This document shows, one piece after another, positions 19,788-28,828 of a DNA stretch of 58,366 bases; the first letter of the stretch is position 1, and every line of letters starts with the position of its first letter. Source of the stretch: an uncultured Oscillospiraceae bacterium (GTDB taxonomy: Bacteria > Bacillota > Clostridia > Oscillospirales > Oscillospiraceae); the NCBI GenBank assembly GCA_905236305.1, contig CAJOPB010000233.1, positions 1 to 58,366 of the forward strand. The letters are read 5' to 3'. Made by a program: the position numbers and the translations under genes. The notes below the pieces were generated by a model, which ran no database searches, was not told where the DNA came from, and was given only the letters and a program-made list of their open reading frames with translations.

Positions 19788-20397
19788 ATTCTCCTTTTCT
19801 CAGGGCTGCGCAGACCATCTCCGCAGCCTGCGGCAGCAGTATCCATTCCGCCTGCTCCATCACCCGCCGCTGCAGTGTCTCCGGCGTATCGCCGGGACAG
19901 ACCTCCACTGCCTTCTGGAGCAGAATCCTTCCGCCATCCGGTATCGCGTTGACAAAGTGGACCGTGGCGCCCGTGACCTTCACGCCGTATTCCAGAGCGG
20001 CCTCGTGCACCCTTAGCCCGTAAAAGCCCTTGCCGCAGAAGGCAGGGATGAGGGCCGGGTGGACATTGAGAATCCGCTCCGGCCATTTTTCGGTAAAGTC
20101 CCCGCTGAGAATGCTGAGGAAGCCCGCCAGAATCACAAGAGAGATGCCGTGCTCCGTCAGCACCTGCTGCAGCCGGGCCTCAAAGCCCTCCTGTCCGCCG
20201 CACTCCCGCCGGGTGAGGGTCAGGGCAGGGACGCCGGCCCCCGTCGCCCGCTGCAGAGCGTAGGCGCCGGAGACATTGGAGACCACCAGTGCGATGGTGC
20301 CGCTGGAAAGCCGGCCCTCCCGCTCCGCGTCCAGCAGAGCCTGCAGGTTGGTTCCCCCACCGGAGACCAGCACCGCGATTTTGATTTTGCCGCTCAT
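19777..20397 (-). CDS. purN: Phosphoribosylglycinamide formyltransferase
   Basis: KIAVLVSGGGTNLQALLDA; ILNVHPALIPAFCGKGFYG; VTGATVHFVN. Confidence 0.95.
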   Translation of the reverse strand: MSGKIKIAVLVSGGGTNLQALLDAEREGRLSSGTIALVVSNVSGAYALQRATGAGVPALTLTRRECGGQEGFEARLQQVLTEHGISLVILAGFLSILSGDFTEKWPERILNVHPALIPAFCGKGFYGLRVHEAALEYGVKVTGATVHFVNAIPDGGRILLQKAVEVCPGDTPETLQRRVMEQAEWILLPQAAEMVCAALRKGECDA

Positions 20398-21440
20398 AGT
20401 GCGATCTTTGCCTCCCCTTTCGTGATCTCACCGATCACATAAGCGTCCCCCAGGGCTTCCATGGCGGCCCCGGCAGTCTCCCGGGACACCACCAGCACCA
20501 TGCCCACCCCCATGTTGAAGGTGTTGAACATATCCCGCTCGGGGATATTCCCGGTCTCCTGAAGCAGGCGGAAGATCGGGGGCGTCTTCACCGCCGCCTT
20601 GTCGATGCGTGCGCAGAGGCCGTCGGGAATGCAGCGGGGGATATTTTCATAAAAGCCGCCGCCTGTGATGTGGCTGATCCCCCTTACCTCCGCCGCGGCG
20701 ATGGCGGCAAGAACGGGTTTGACATAGATTTTTGTGGGCGTCAGCAGCGTCTCCCCCAGCGTGGCGCCCAGCACGTCCAGGTATTTTCCCAGGTCGGCGT
20801 GCTCCACGTCAAACACCCTGCGGACCAGGGAATAGCCGTTGGAGTGGAGACCGCTGCTGGGCAGGGCCAGCACCAGATCGCCGGGACGCATAACGCGCTC
20901 CGGGCCCTCTGTCCCCAGGATTTTGCGCCGGTCCACGATGCCTGCTGCAAAGCCCGCCAGATCGTAGTCCTCCGGCGCCATGACCCCGGGGTGCTCGGCG
21001 GTTTCTCCGCCCAGCAGCGCACAGCCGGCCTGTACGCAGCCCTCCGCAACCCCCTTGACCAGCTCCGCCACCTTTTCGGGCACATTCCTACCGATGGCGA
21101 TATAGTCCAGGAAAAACAGCGGCCTTGCCCCGCTGCACACGATGTCGTTGACGCACATGGCCACGCAGTCAATACCCACGGTGTCGTGCCTGTTCATAAG
21201 CTGGGCAATGCGCTGCTTGGTACCCACGCCGTCTGTGCCGGAGACCAGCACCGGCTCCTCCATGCCGCTCAGGTCCGGCGCGAACAGGCCCCCAAAGCCG
21301 CCCAGTCCGGAGAGCACCCCCGGAATCACGGTGCGGTCCACGTGCTCCCGAATCAGCGCCACGCCCCGGTAGCCCGCCTCAATATCCACTCCCGCCGCGG
21401 CATAAGACGCGGAGACGGAGCGAGCATCTCTGTTTTCCAT
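20394..21440 (-). CDS. purM: Phosphoribosylformylglycinamidine cyclo-ligase
   Basis: SYAAAGVDIEAGYR; LVSGTDGVGTKQRIA; HITGGGFYENIPR. Confidence 0.95.
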   Translation of the reverse strand: MENRDARSVSASYAAAGVDIEAGYRGVALIREHVDRTVIPGVLSGLGGFGGLFAPDLSGMEEPVLVSGTDGVGTKQRIAQLMNRHDTVGIDCVAMCVNDIVCSGARPLFFLDYIAIGRNVPEKVAELVKGVAEGCVQAGCALLGGETAEHPGVMAPEDYDLAGFAAGIVDRRKILGTEGPERVMRPGDLVLALPSSGLHSNGYSLVRRVFDVEHADLGKYLDVLGATLGETLLTPTKIYVKPVLAAIAAAEVRGISHITGGGFYENIPRCIPDGLCARIDKAAVKTPPIFRLLQETGNIPERDMFNTFNMGVGMVLVVSRETAGAAMEALGDAYVIGEITKGEAKIAL

Positions 21441-21449
21441 ATGGTATTC

Positions 21450-22874
21450 TCACTCCTTTCCCGTCCAGCAATAGGTGCACACCCGCTCCGGGTCAATGCC
21501 GATGGCCTCCAGCAGCCCGTCCAGGGACTGATAGCCCAGGGAATCAAAGCCGAGCTTTTCGCAGATGGCCTCCAGCATACATTTGCCCCGACGGGTGGAC
21601 CCGTCGGCATACTCGTCCAGGTGCTTCTGGCCCTCGTTGCCCTCCAGCTCCTGAATGATCCGGCGGGAGAGCAGCTCCATGTCGGAGGTGGAACGGGAGA
21701 AATTCAGAAATTTGCAGCCGTACATGATGGGCGGGCAGGCGGAGCGCATATGCACCTCGCTGGCTCCGCAGCCGTACAGGAAGTCCACCGTGCCCCGCAG
21801 CTGGGTGCCGCGGACGATGGAATCGTCCACAAACAGCAGCCGCTTTCCCGCAATCAGCTCTGTGACAGGAATCTGCTTCATCTTTGCCACCTGATTGCGC
21901 ACGTCCTGGTTGGCGGGCATAAAGGAGCGGGGCCAGGTGGGGGTATATTTCACGAAGGGCCGGGCGAAGGTGGCCCCGCTGCGGTTGGCATAACCGATAG
22001 CGTGGGGCACGCCGGAGTCGGGCACGCCGGCCACGTAGTCCACCTCCGGCATGGTGCCCCCGGCAGCTTCGCTGCAGGCCATGAGCTCGCCGTTTTTATA
22101 GCGCATGACCTCCACATTGACCCCCTCATAGGTGGAGTTGGGATAGCCGTAATAGGTCCAGAGGAAGGCGCAAATCTTCATTCGCTCCAGAGGTGGGGAA
22201 AGGGTTTCGCAGCCCTCCGGCGTCAGGCGGACGATCTCCCCCGGCCCCAGCTCCCGCTCGTGGCGGTAGCCCAGCTTGAGATAGGCAAAGGATTCAAAGG
22301 AGACGCAGCGCCCCTCCCGGTCGCAGCCGATGTGCACCGGCAGCCGTCCGGCCCGGTCCCGGGCGGCGAGAACAGCCCCCTCGCTGGTGAGGAGCAGAAT
22401 GGTCATACTTCCGTCGATCATCTCCTGGGCAAAGCGAATGCCGGAGACCAGGTCCTCCTTCTGGTTAATGAGGGCCGCCACAAATTCCGTGCTGTTGATC
22501 TGGCCGGAGCCCATGGCCATAAACTGATTTCCCCGGTCGGAGAAGCACTTCTCCAGCAAATCATCCATGTTATTGATCACGCCCACGGTGGAGATGGCGT
22601 AGAGGCCGAGGCGGGAGCGCACCAGCAGCGGCTGAGGGGCGCTGTCGCTGATGCAGCCAATTCCGGTGGAGCCGTGAAAGTCCTCCAGATCCTTCTCAAA
22701 CTTCGTCCGAAACGGCGTGTTTTCAATGGAGTGGATCTGGCGCTGAAAGCCCTCCTCCGCGCCCCAGATGGTCATGCCCGCGTAGCGGGTGCCCAGATGG
22801 CTGTGATAGTCCACCCCGAAATATACGTCCAGTACCACATCACGGCGGGATACCGCGCCGAAAAAGCCGCCCAT
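21450..22874 (-). CDS. purF: Amidophosphoribosyltransferase, MGGFFG class lacking Cys1
   Basis: KYTPTWPRSFMP, LLFVDDSIVRGTQLR PRPP loop; N-terminus MGGFFGAVS. Confidence 0.9.
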   Translation of the reverse strand: MGGFFGAVSRRDVVLDVYFGVDYHSHLGTRYAGMTIWGAEEGFQRQIHSIENTPFRTKFEKDLEDFHGSTGIGCISDSAPQPLLVRSRLGLYAISTVGVINNMDDLLEKCFSDRGNQFMAMGSGQINSTEFVAALINQKEDLVSGIRFAQEMIDGSMTILLLTSEGAVLAARDRAGRLPVHIGCDREGRCVSFESFAYLKLGYRHERELGPGEIVRLTPEGCETLSPPLERMKICAFLWTYYGYPNSTYEGVNVEVMRYKNGELMACSEAAGGTMPEVDYVAGVPDSGVPHAIGYANRSGATFARPFVKYTPTWPRSFMPANQDVRNQVAKMKQIPVTELIAGKRLLFVDDSIVRGTQLRGTVDFLYGCGASEVHMRSACPPIMYGCKFLNFSRSTSDMELLSRRIIQELEGNEGQKHLDEYADGSTRRGKCMLEAICEKLGFDSLGYQSLDGLLEAIGIDPERVCTYCWTGKE

Positions 22875-22904
22875 CAGATGTTCGCGCCCAGCGCGCGGGA
22901 GCGG

Positions 22905-23432
22905 TTATACAGCTTGTCCATTGTCAGAATTCTCCTTTATGTCTTGATAGCGCGTCCGTTCCTCCCGGTCGGCGGCCAGCACTGCCTCCCGCTCTCTGTC
23001 CCGCGCCCTTTGCAGGCGCTCCGCCAGAGTCCGGTCGCTTACCGCCATGATCTCCAGCGCCAGCAGGGCCGCGTTTTTTGCTCCGTCGATCCCCACGGCG
23101 GCCACGGGGATACCCGGCGGCATCATCACGGTGCTCAAAAGCGCATCCGTCCCGTCGGAGCCGGAGGCGCGCAGGGGCAAACCGATCACCGGCAGGGTGG
23201 TGTTGGCGGCCAGGGCCCCCGCCAGATGGGCTGCCATGCCCGCCGCGGCAATCAGCACCTGAAAGCCCTCCTCCCGGGCCCGGAGCGCAAAGCTTCTGGT
23301 CTCCTCCGGGCAGCGGTGGGCGGACAGTACCCGCACCTCCACCTCCGCGCCGTATTCCCGCAATACGGCAATGGCCTTTTCCACAGTGGGCAGGTCGCTC
23401 CGGCTGCCCATTACAACGCCAGCTTTTCCCAT
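22905..23432 (-). CDS. purE: 5-(carboxyamino)imidazole ribonucleotide mutase
   Basis: GVVMGSRSDLPTVEKA; SAHRCPEET; AAAGMAAHLAGALAANTTLPVIGLP. Confidence 0.95.
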   Translation of the reverse strand: MGKAGVVMGSRSDLPTVEKAIAVLREYGAEVEVRVLSAHRCPEETRSFALRAREEGFQVLIAAAGMAAHLAGALAANTTLPVIGLPLRASGSDGTDALLSTVMMPPGIPVAAVGIDGAKNAALLALEIMAVSDRTLAERLQRARDREREAVLAADREERTRYQDIKENSDNGQAV

Positions 23433-23468
23433 AATTTTCCTTTCTGTATTCTCCGCAGCGGTCCGTTA

Positions 23469-24194
<726 letters not shown>

Positions 24195-24235
24195 CCTCCC
24201 TGCACACTATATAAATAAAATAAACAATAAAAAAA

Positions 24236-24287
24236 CCGCTCGACGGTCTGCGGCGAAGCACATTCTGCTTCACCGCTCCGTCAGCGG
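24236..24287 (-). terminator. Intrinsic terminator in the purine operon 5' leader (candidate attenuator)
   Basis: Minus strand CCGCTGACGGAGCGGTGAAGCAGAATGTGCTTCGCCGCAGACCGTCGAGCGG followed by TTTTTTT. Confidence 0.75.
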
Positions 24288-24400
24288 ACATAATGCAGCG
24301 CATAAACTCTGCACAGCGGCGTGATTCTCCCCAAAGCTCCGGCCGCCGCAGGCAGCCGGAGGCGTGCGGTACACGCTGCTGCGGTCAATGCAATGGTCAT
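24281..24400 (-). CDS. Candidate 39-aa leader peptide upstream of purC
   Basis: MTIALTAAACTARLRLPAAAGALGRITPLCRVYALHYVR*; preceded by AGGGAGGGGAGG; stop lies in the left arm of the leader terminator. Confidence 0.5.
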   Translation of the reverse strand: MTIALTAAACTARLRLPAAAGALGRITPLCRVYALHYVR

Positions 24401-24477
24401 GGCTGCCTCCCCTCCCTGTAAAAAAGACTCGTTCTTCAGCGGTCAACGGGTAATTTTTTCATCTGGAATACAGGTTT

Positions 24478-24507
24478 ATCTTATCAAAAGGGGGCTTAGT
24501 GTGTCAA
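24478..24507 (-). promoter_or_regulatory. Putative purine operon promoter
   Basis: Minus strand TTGACA-18-TAAGAT, about 275 nt upstream of purC. Confidence 0.6.
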
Positions 24508-24684
24508 TACACGGATTCCACATAAATCCCGGAGGTTCCCGCTGAGCCATTAGTGAAAAACCCTGCGGCTGCAGGACTCCGCTGCGGGAAGCCGGAGCAG
24601 GAAAGCCTGCCGTCCGGCAGCTCCCTCCAATCGCCTGCAAAGTCCAAAGAACTTTGCAGGCGAGAAAGCCGCGAGGCTTCAGGA

Positions 24685-25539
24685 TCAGCCCCCATTCCGC
24701 AGGGCTGCGCCCAGACCGCAGAAAACCAGAAATGCGAGAATGTCCACCGCCACCACTGTGGCGCCGACAGGCGTGTCCGCCAGGATCGAGAGCACAATGC
24801 CGGCTCCCGCACAGCAGACGCTGAGGATGGCGGAGCACACGGTCACCGAGCGAAAGCTTTTGAATAAGCGCATGGCGGAGATCGCCGGAAAGATCACCAG
24901 GGCACTGATGAGCAGCGACCCCACCAGGTTCATGGCCAGCACGATAATCACCGCAATGATCACCGCAATAATCAGATTATAAAGCTCCGCGTTGGTCCCG
25001 GTGGCGGCAGCAAAGCTCTCGTCAAAGGTGACACAAAAGATCTTGTTGTAAAAGAACAGAAACGCCCCCAGCACCAGTACCGACAGCACGGCACACAGCC
25101 ACACCTGTCCGGAGGTGAGGGTCAGGATGGAGGTGGAGCCAAACAGGGTGGAGCATACGTCCCCGGAGACGTTGGCAGAGGAGGGCCGCAGGTTCATCAG
25201 CAGATAGCCCAGGGCCAGGGCCCCCACGGAGATCATGGCGATGGAGGCGTCCCCCCGGATGCGGGCGTTTTTGCCCGAGCGCAGCAGCGCCACCGCGCTG
25301 ACCACCGTCACGGGCAGCACCAGATACATGCTGCTGCGCATGCCCAGAGCTCCGGCAACGGCCATGGCGCCAAAGGCTACGTGGCTCAGCCCGTCTCCGA
25401 TAAAGGAAAAGCGCTTGAGCACCAGAGTCACCCCCAGCAGAGAGGAGCAGAGGGCAATCAGCACGCCCACGATCAGTGCGTAGCGCACAAAGGGGAAGGA
25501 AAAATAAAGGGACAGCTTTTGCACCAATTCCATCGTCAT
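24685..25539 (-). CDS. znuB: Metal (zinc) ABC transporter permease
   Basis: ABC-3 family: LLGVTLVLKRFSFIGDGLSHVAFGAMA; multi-TM; operon with ATPase, SBP and Fur-family gene. Confidence 0.85.
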   Translation of the reverse strand: MTMELVQKLSLYFSFPFVRYALIVGVLIALCSSLLGVTLVLKRFSFIGDGLSHVAFGAMAVAGALGMRSSMYLVLPVTVVSAVALLRSGKNARIRGDASIAMISVGALALGYLLMNLRPSSANVSGDVCSTLFGSTSILTLTSGQVWLCAVLSVLVLGAFLFFYNKIFCVTFDESFAAATGTNAELYNLIIAVIIAVIIVLAMNLVGSLLISALVIFPAISAMRLFKSFRSVTVCSAILSVCCAGAGIVLSILADTPVGATVVAVDILAFLVFCGLGAALRNGG

Positions 25540-26255
25540 TTCTCCCCGTGCTGCAGACTGAGATAGTGCTGCCCGATGTCGCTGCGGCGGTATGCGTCCC
25601 GGGTGCCGAAAAAGGTGGTCGTGCCTCTCACACCGACGTGGAGAATATGGGTGGCATAGCGCAGGGCGACGTGGATGTCGTGGGAAATCATCACCACGGT
25701 GATGCCGCCATTGCGATTAAGCCGCTCCACCAGGCCGTACAGCTCGTTGGTCACCAGAGGGTCCAGGCCCGTCACGGGCTCATCCAGAAGCAGCAGCTTT
25801 CTGGTGGCGCACAGCGCCCGAGCCAGCAGTACCCGCTGCTGCTGGCCGCCGCTGAGCTCCCGATAGCAGCGTCTGGCCAGGGGGGTAAGGCTCAGCTTCT
25901 CCATGCTCTCCCGGGCAATGCGCCGTTCCTCCTTTCGGTAGAAGGGCCGCAGGCCGCAGCGGTTTTGGCAGCCGGAGAGGACGATCTCCTCCACCGAGGC
26001 GGGAAAGTCCTTCTGCACCACGGTCTGCTGGGGCAGATAACCGATCTCCCCGCGGTGCAGCCCCTCCCCCAGCTCTACGCTGCCTCCCATGGGGGCATGG
26101 AGCCCCAGCAGGGTTTTCATAAGGGTGGACTTGCCGGAGCCGTTTTCCCCTACAATGCAAAGATAGCTTCCCGCCTCCAGGGCAAAGCTCAGGTCGTGTA
26201 TAATCTCCTGTCCCTCATAGCCCAGGGACAGATTCTTGCAGCTTAACAGAGCCAT
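25536..26255 (-). CDS. znuC: Metal (zinc) ABC transporter ATP-binding protein
   Basis: Walker A GENGSGKSTLMKTLLG; ELSGGQQQRVLLARAL; LLLDEPVTGLD. Confidence 0.88.
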   Translation of the reverse strand: MALLSCKNLSLGYEGQEIIHDLSFALEAGSYLCIVGENGSGKSTLMKTLLGLHAPMGGSVELGEGLHRGEIGYLPQQTVVQKDFPASVEEIVLSGCQNRCGLRPFYRKEERRIARESMEKLSLTPLARRCYRELSGGQQQRVLLARALCATRKLLLLDEPVTGLDPLVTNELYGLVERLNRNGGITVVMISHDIHVALRYATHILHVGVRGTTTFFGTRDAYRRSDIGQHYLSLQHGEK

Positions 26256-27227
26256 TTATGCCATTGCTTCCTCGATTATCTTCAGATTTTGTTCCATGAT
26301 TCCCAGATAGCCGGCGCCGCCGGCGATCTGGGCCGCGGTGACGGACTGCATGGAGTCCAAAGCCAGAATCCGGGCAGAGTGTGCGGCGGTATTTTCCACC
26401 ACGGTCTCAGCCAGACGCGGGACGGGGCTCTCGGTGGTCAGCACCACGGGCAGCCCCAGTTCGTCCACCTTTCCCGCCAAAAACCGGACGGTTTCAAAGC
26501 TGGCCTCGGTCTCCGCCTCGCAGCCGGAGAAGGCGGCATAATAGCGCAGGCGGTAGTCCTCCAGCAGATAGCGGAAGGGGAACCGGTCGGCAAAGAGCAG
26601 CACGTCGGCCTGACGGTGAGACATGGTACGGGCCTGTTCCGTCGCCGTCCGGTAGGCGGCATCCAGGGCGTCCAGCTCCTGTGCATAGGCTGCGGCGCCG
26701 GCGGCGTATTCGGAGGCGTGCTCCGGAAACACCTGCGCCATGGCCTCCGCAATGGCGGCACAGCAGATTTCGGCATTTTTCAGGGAGAGCCAGATATGCT
26801 CGTCATACTCCCCCTCCTCCTCACCGGCGCCGGTCTGCATTCCCTCCACGGCCTCCTCCATTCTGGCGCTGTCCCCCAGAACATCCATGAGGTTTAGGGC
26901 AACCAGGTCCGGATTGGCCGCGTTTTTCAGTGCGTCCTCTACCCAGGCGTCGGACTCGCCGCCCACATAGATAAACAGCGAACAGGTGGAAATTTTGACA
27001 ACATCCTCCACGCTGGGCTGATAGGAATGCATATCTGTGCCGTTGTCCAGCAGCAGCGTAATCCCCTCCTCCGTTCCGGCGATATTCCGAGTCCAGTCAT
27101 AGAGGGGAAAGAGCGTGACCACCACTTCCTGCGTTCGCTGCGCCGCCGGTTCTGCTCCGCCGCTTCCGCAGCCGCCCAGCGCCGCCAGCAGGCAGAGGGC
27201 AAGCAGCGCGGCAATACTCCGTTTCAT
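26256..27227 (-). CDS. Metal ABC transporter substrate-binding lipoprotein (ZnuA/TroA-like)
   Basis: Lipobox LLAALGGC; VVVTLFPLYDWTRNIAG; MHSYQPSVEDV; EHIWLS. The longer ORF to 27914 is an N-terminal over-extension. Confidence 0.85.
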   Translation of the reverse strand: MKRSIAALLALCLLAALGGCGSGGAEPAAQRTQEVVVTLFPLYDWTRNIAGTEEGITLLLDNGTDMHSYQPSVEDVVKISTCSLFIYVGGESDAWVEDALKNAANPDLVALNLMDVLGDSARMEEAVEGMQTGAGEEEGEYDEHIWLSLKNAEICCAAIAEAMAQVFPEHASEYAAGAAAYAQELDALDAAYRTATEQARTMSHRQADVLLFADRFPFRYLLEDYRLRYYAAFSGCEAETEASFETVRFLAGKVDELGLPVVLTTESPVPRLAETVVENTAAHSARILALDSMQSVTAAQIAGGAGYLGIMEQNLKIIEEAMA

Positions 27228-27634
27228 CCGTCTTCCCTCCCTGCAGCCTGGCATTCCCGGCAAATGCCGTAGAGCACGCTCTCGCTCCGGTCGATCTGAA
27301 ACTGGTCGTTGCGCGCCACATCCCGGACCAGCTGCGCCGCCCCCAGGGCGTGCATGTGAAAGCTTCTGCCGCATCGGGTGCAGCTGAGATGGAGGCAGTT
27401 GCGGCAGTCCGCGGCATCCATATACTGAAAAAAGACCTCCCGGCTTCCGCTGCGGCTGAGCCGCCGCACCTTTCCCTCGGCCTCCAGGTCGGAGAGATTG
27501 CGATAGACCGCACTGGCGCTGATGGGTCCGTCCTGCATATCTGCGGCGATCTGCCCCGCACTCAGAGGCACATCCGGATGGGCCCGCAAATAGTCCAGCA
27601 GCAGCCGGCGCTGCCGGGTCATATATTTTTGCAT
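27224..27634 (-). CDS. zur: Fur-family regulator, probable Zur
   Basis: MTRQRRLLLDYL; ISASAVYRNLSDLEAEGKV; CRNCLHLSCTRCGRSFHMH; overlaps znuA. Confidence 0.85.
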   Translation of the reverse strand: MQKYMTRQRRLLLDYLRAHPDVPLSAGQIAADMQDGPISASAVYRNLSDLEAEGKVRRLSRSGSREVFFQYMDAADCRNCLHLSCTRCGRSFHMHALGAAQLVRDVARNDQFQIDRSESVLYGICRECQAAGREDG

Positions 27635-27665
27635 CGAAGGATACCTCCCGGGGACGCATGGAATC

Positions 27666-27713
27666 TGCGAGAAATTCGCAAATTAAGATAGCACCTTTCC
27701 GGAGATTTGTCAA
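27666..27713 (-). promoter_or_regulatory. Promoter of the zur-znu operon with a start-site dyad
   Basis: Minus TTGACA-17-TATCTT, then TGCGA-ATTTC-TCGCA inverted repeat (27666-27680). Confidence 0.6.
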
Positions 27714-27785
27714 TCCTTCTTTTTTCGCTCCGCTCCGGCTGCGAAACGGCCGCTGTTCCCCGCTGCAAAGAGCCGGGGTGAAAAA

Positions 27786-27860
27786 GCACCCGGCCGGGCT
27801 CTGCCGCCGTCCCCTCGAAAGGTCCCTTGGACGGCGTGCACAGAGCCCGGCCGGGCGTGC
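27786..27860 (-). terminator. Long GC-rich hairpin terminator after the radical SAM gene
   Basis: GCACCCGGCCGGGCTCTG..CCGTCC / GGACGG..CAGAGCCCGGCCGGGCGTGC; minus strand ends GCTTTTTC. Confidence 0.65.
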
Positions 27861-27910
27861 TTGTAACGCGGCGTTTCTGATGAAAGCATTTAACCAGAAA
27901 ATCGTATCAG

Positions 27911-28783
27911 TCAAAAAATTCTGTGGAGATCAAAGGGTTCAAATATTACCCGGCGATAGGCGTCTACATCCATCACGGTGCCATCCCAGTCAGAGTGGAG
28001 CGTGCCGTCCTGCTTGATGAGCACATCGTAGAGAATGTCCCAGGTCTGGCCGTCGGGGTCTGTGTCCACAATCGTGGAATAGGGCAGGGTCTTGTGGTAG
28101 GAGACCAGATGGTCGCCGTCAACAAATTCATAATTGCACCGGATGCGGCAGCCCTCCAGCAGCGTGGGACGCAGTATGCTGCGCAGATCCGCAAGGATAC
28201 TGTCCCCCTCCTCGGTGTAAAGGCTCTCCAGCGTAATCTTGGTATAGTCCGAGCGAAACTGGATGGGAACCCGGTATTTCCCAAAGCGGCGCACAAAGCG
28301 CAGGAGCTTCTCCGGCGGATGGTCCCCAAACAGCACGCAGTTGATGCGGGTGGGCACCCGGATGCCGCTGAAGATATGGTCTGCGCACTCCTCCACATAT
28401 TTATAGAGGTGGCGCGAAACATTGACGCAGGTGAGCTTGTCCCCGTTGCCGTTCAAAAATTCGGCCAGCTCCCGCTCGTCCCGGCCCTGAAAGACCGGAA
28501 GCGTGGTGTTGATAAACACCCGGTGGGTGGCGGGCACGCTGTCCAGCAGCAGCTGCAGCGCGTCCAGATCTGCCAGCGGCTCTCCGCCGGTAAAGACAAA
28601 ATCGCAGAAGGGCGTGATCTCGTCCATCGTGCGTATGCTGTCCATGATTTTTTCCAGGCTGAAGCCGTGGGGATCGGCATACTCGGCCTTGTTGATACAA
28701 AAAGGGCAGTGATTGCCGCAGTCGTAGGGTACAAATACGGTGACGGTGGCGCCGCCGGTTCTGGTCTTGTAAGGATGACTCAT
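27911..28783 (-). CDS. Radical SAM protein of unknown function
   Basis: VPYDCGNHCPFCINKAEYADP (CxxxCxxC) and DFVFTGGEPLADLDALQ. Confidence 0.88.
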   Translation of the reverse strand: MSHPYKTRTGGATVTVFVPYDCGNHCPFCINKAEYADPHGFSLEKIMDSIRTMDEITPFCDFVFTGGEPLADLDALQLLLDSVPATHRVFINTTLPVFQGRDERELAEFLNGNGDKLTCVNVSRHLYKYVEECADHIFSGIRVPTRINCVLFGDHPPEKLLRFVRRFGKYRVPIQFRSDYTKITLESLYTEEGDSILADLRSILRPTLLEGCRIRCNYEFVDGDHLVSYHKTLPYSTIVDTDPDGQTWDILYDVLIKQDGTLHSDWDGTVMDVDAYRRVIFEPFDLHRIF

Positions 28784-28828
28784 GCTGTTTCCTCTCTATG
28801 CTGCAACGGATGCGGGGGGTGGCTGTGC

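Noticed and set aside
24195-24470. Guanine/PRPP riboswitch in the pur leader
   Set aside because: The conserved TATA..GTCTAC / CCG / GACTA elements and the ykkC core were not found by eye; a covariance-model scan is needed to be certain.
27228-27914. N-terminal extension of the ZnuA ORF (552 aa in the track)
   Set aside because: Overlaps the Fur-family gene in another frame; a lipoprotein signal (MKRSIAALLALCLLAALGGC) begins at 27227.
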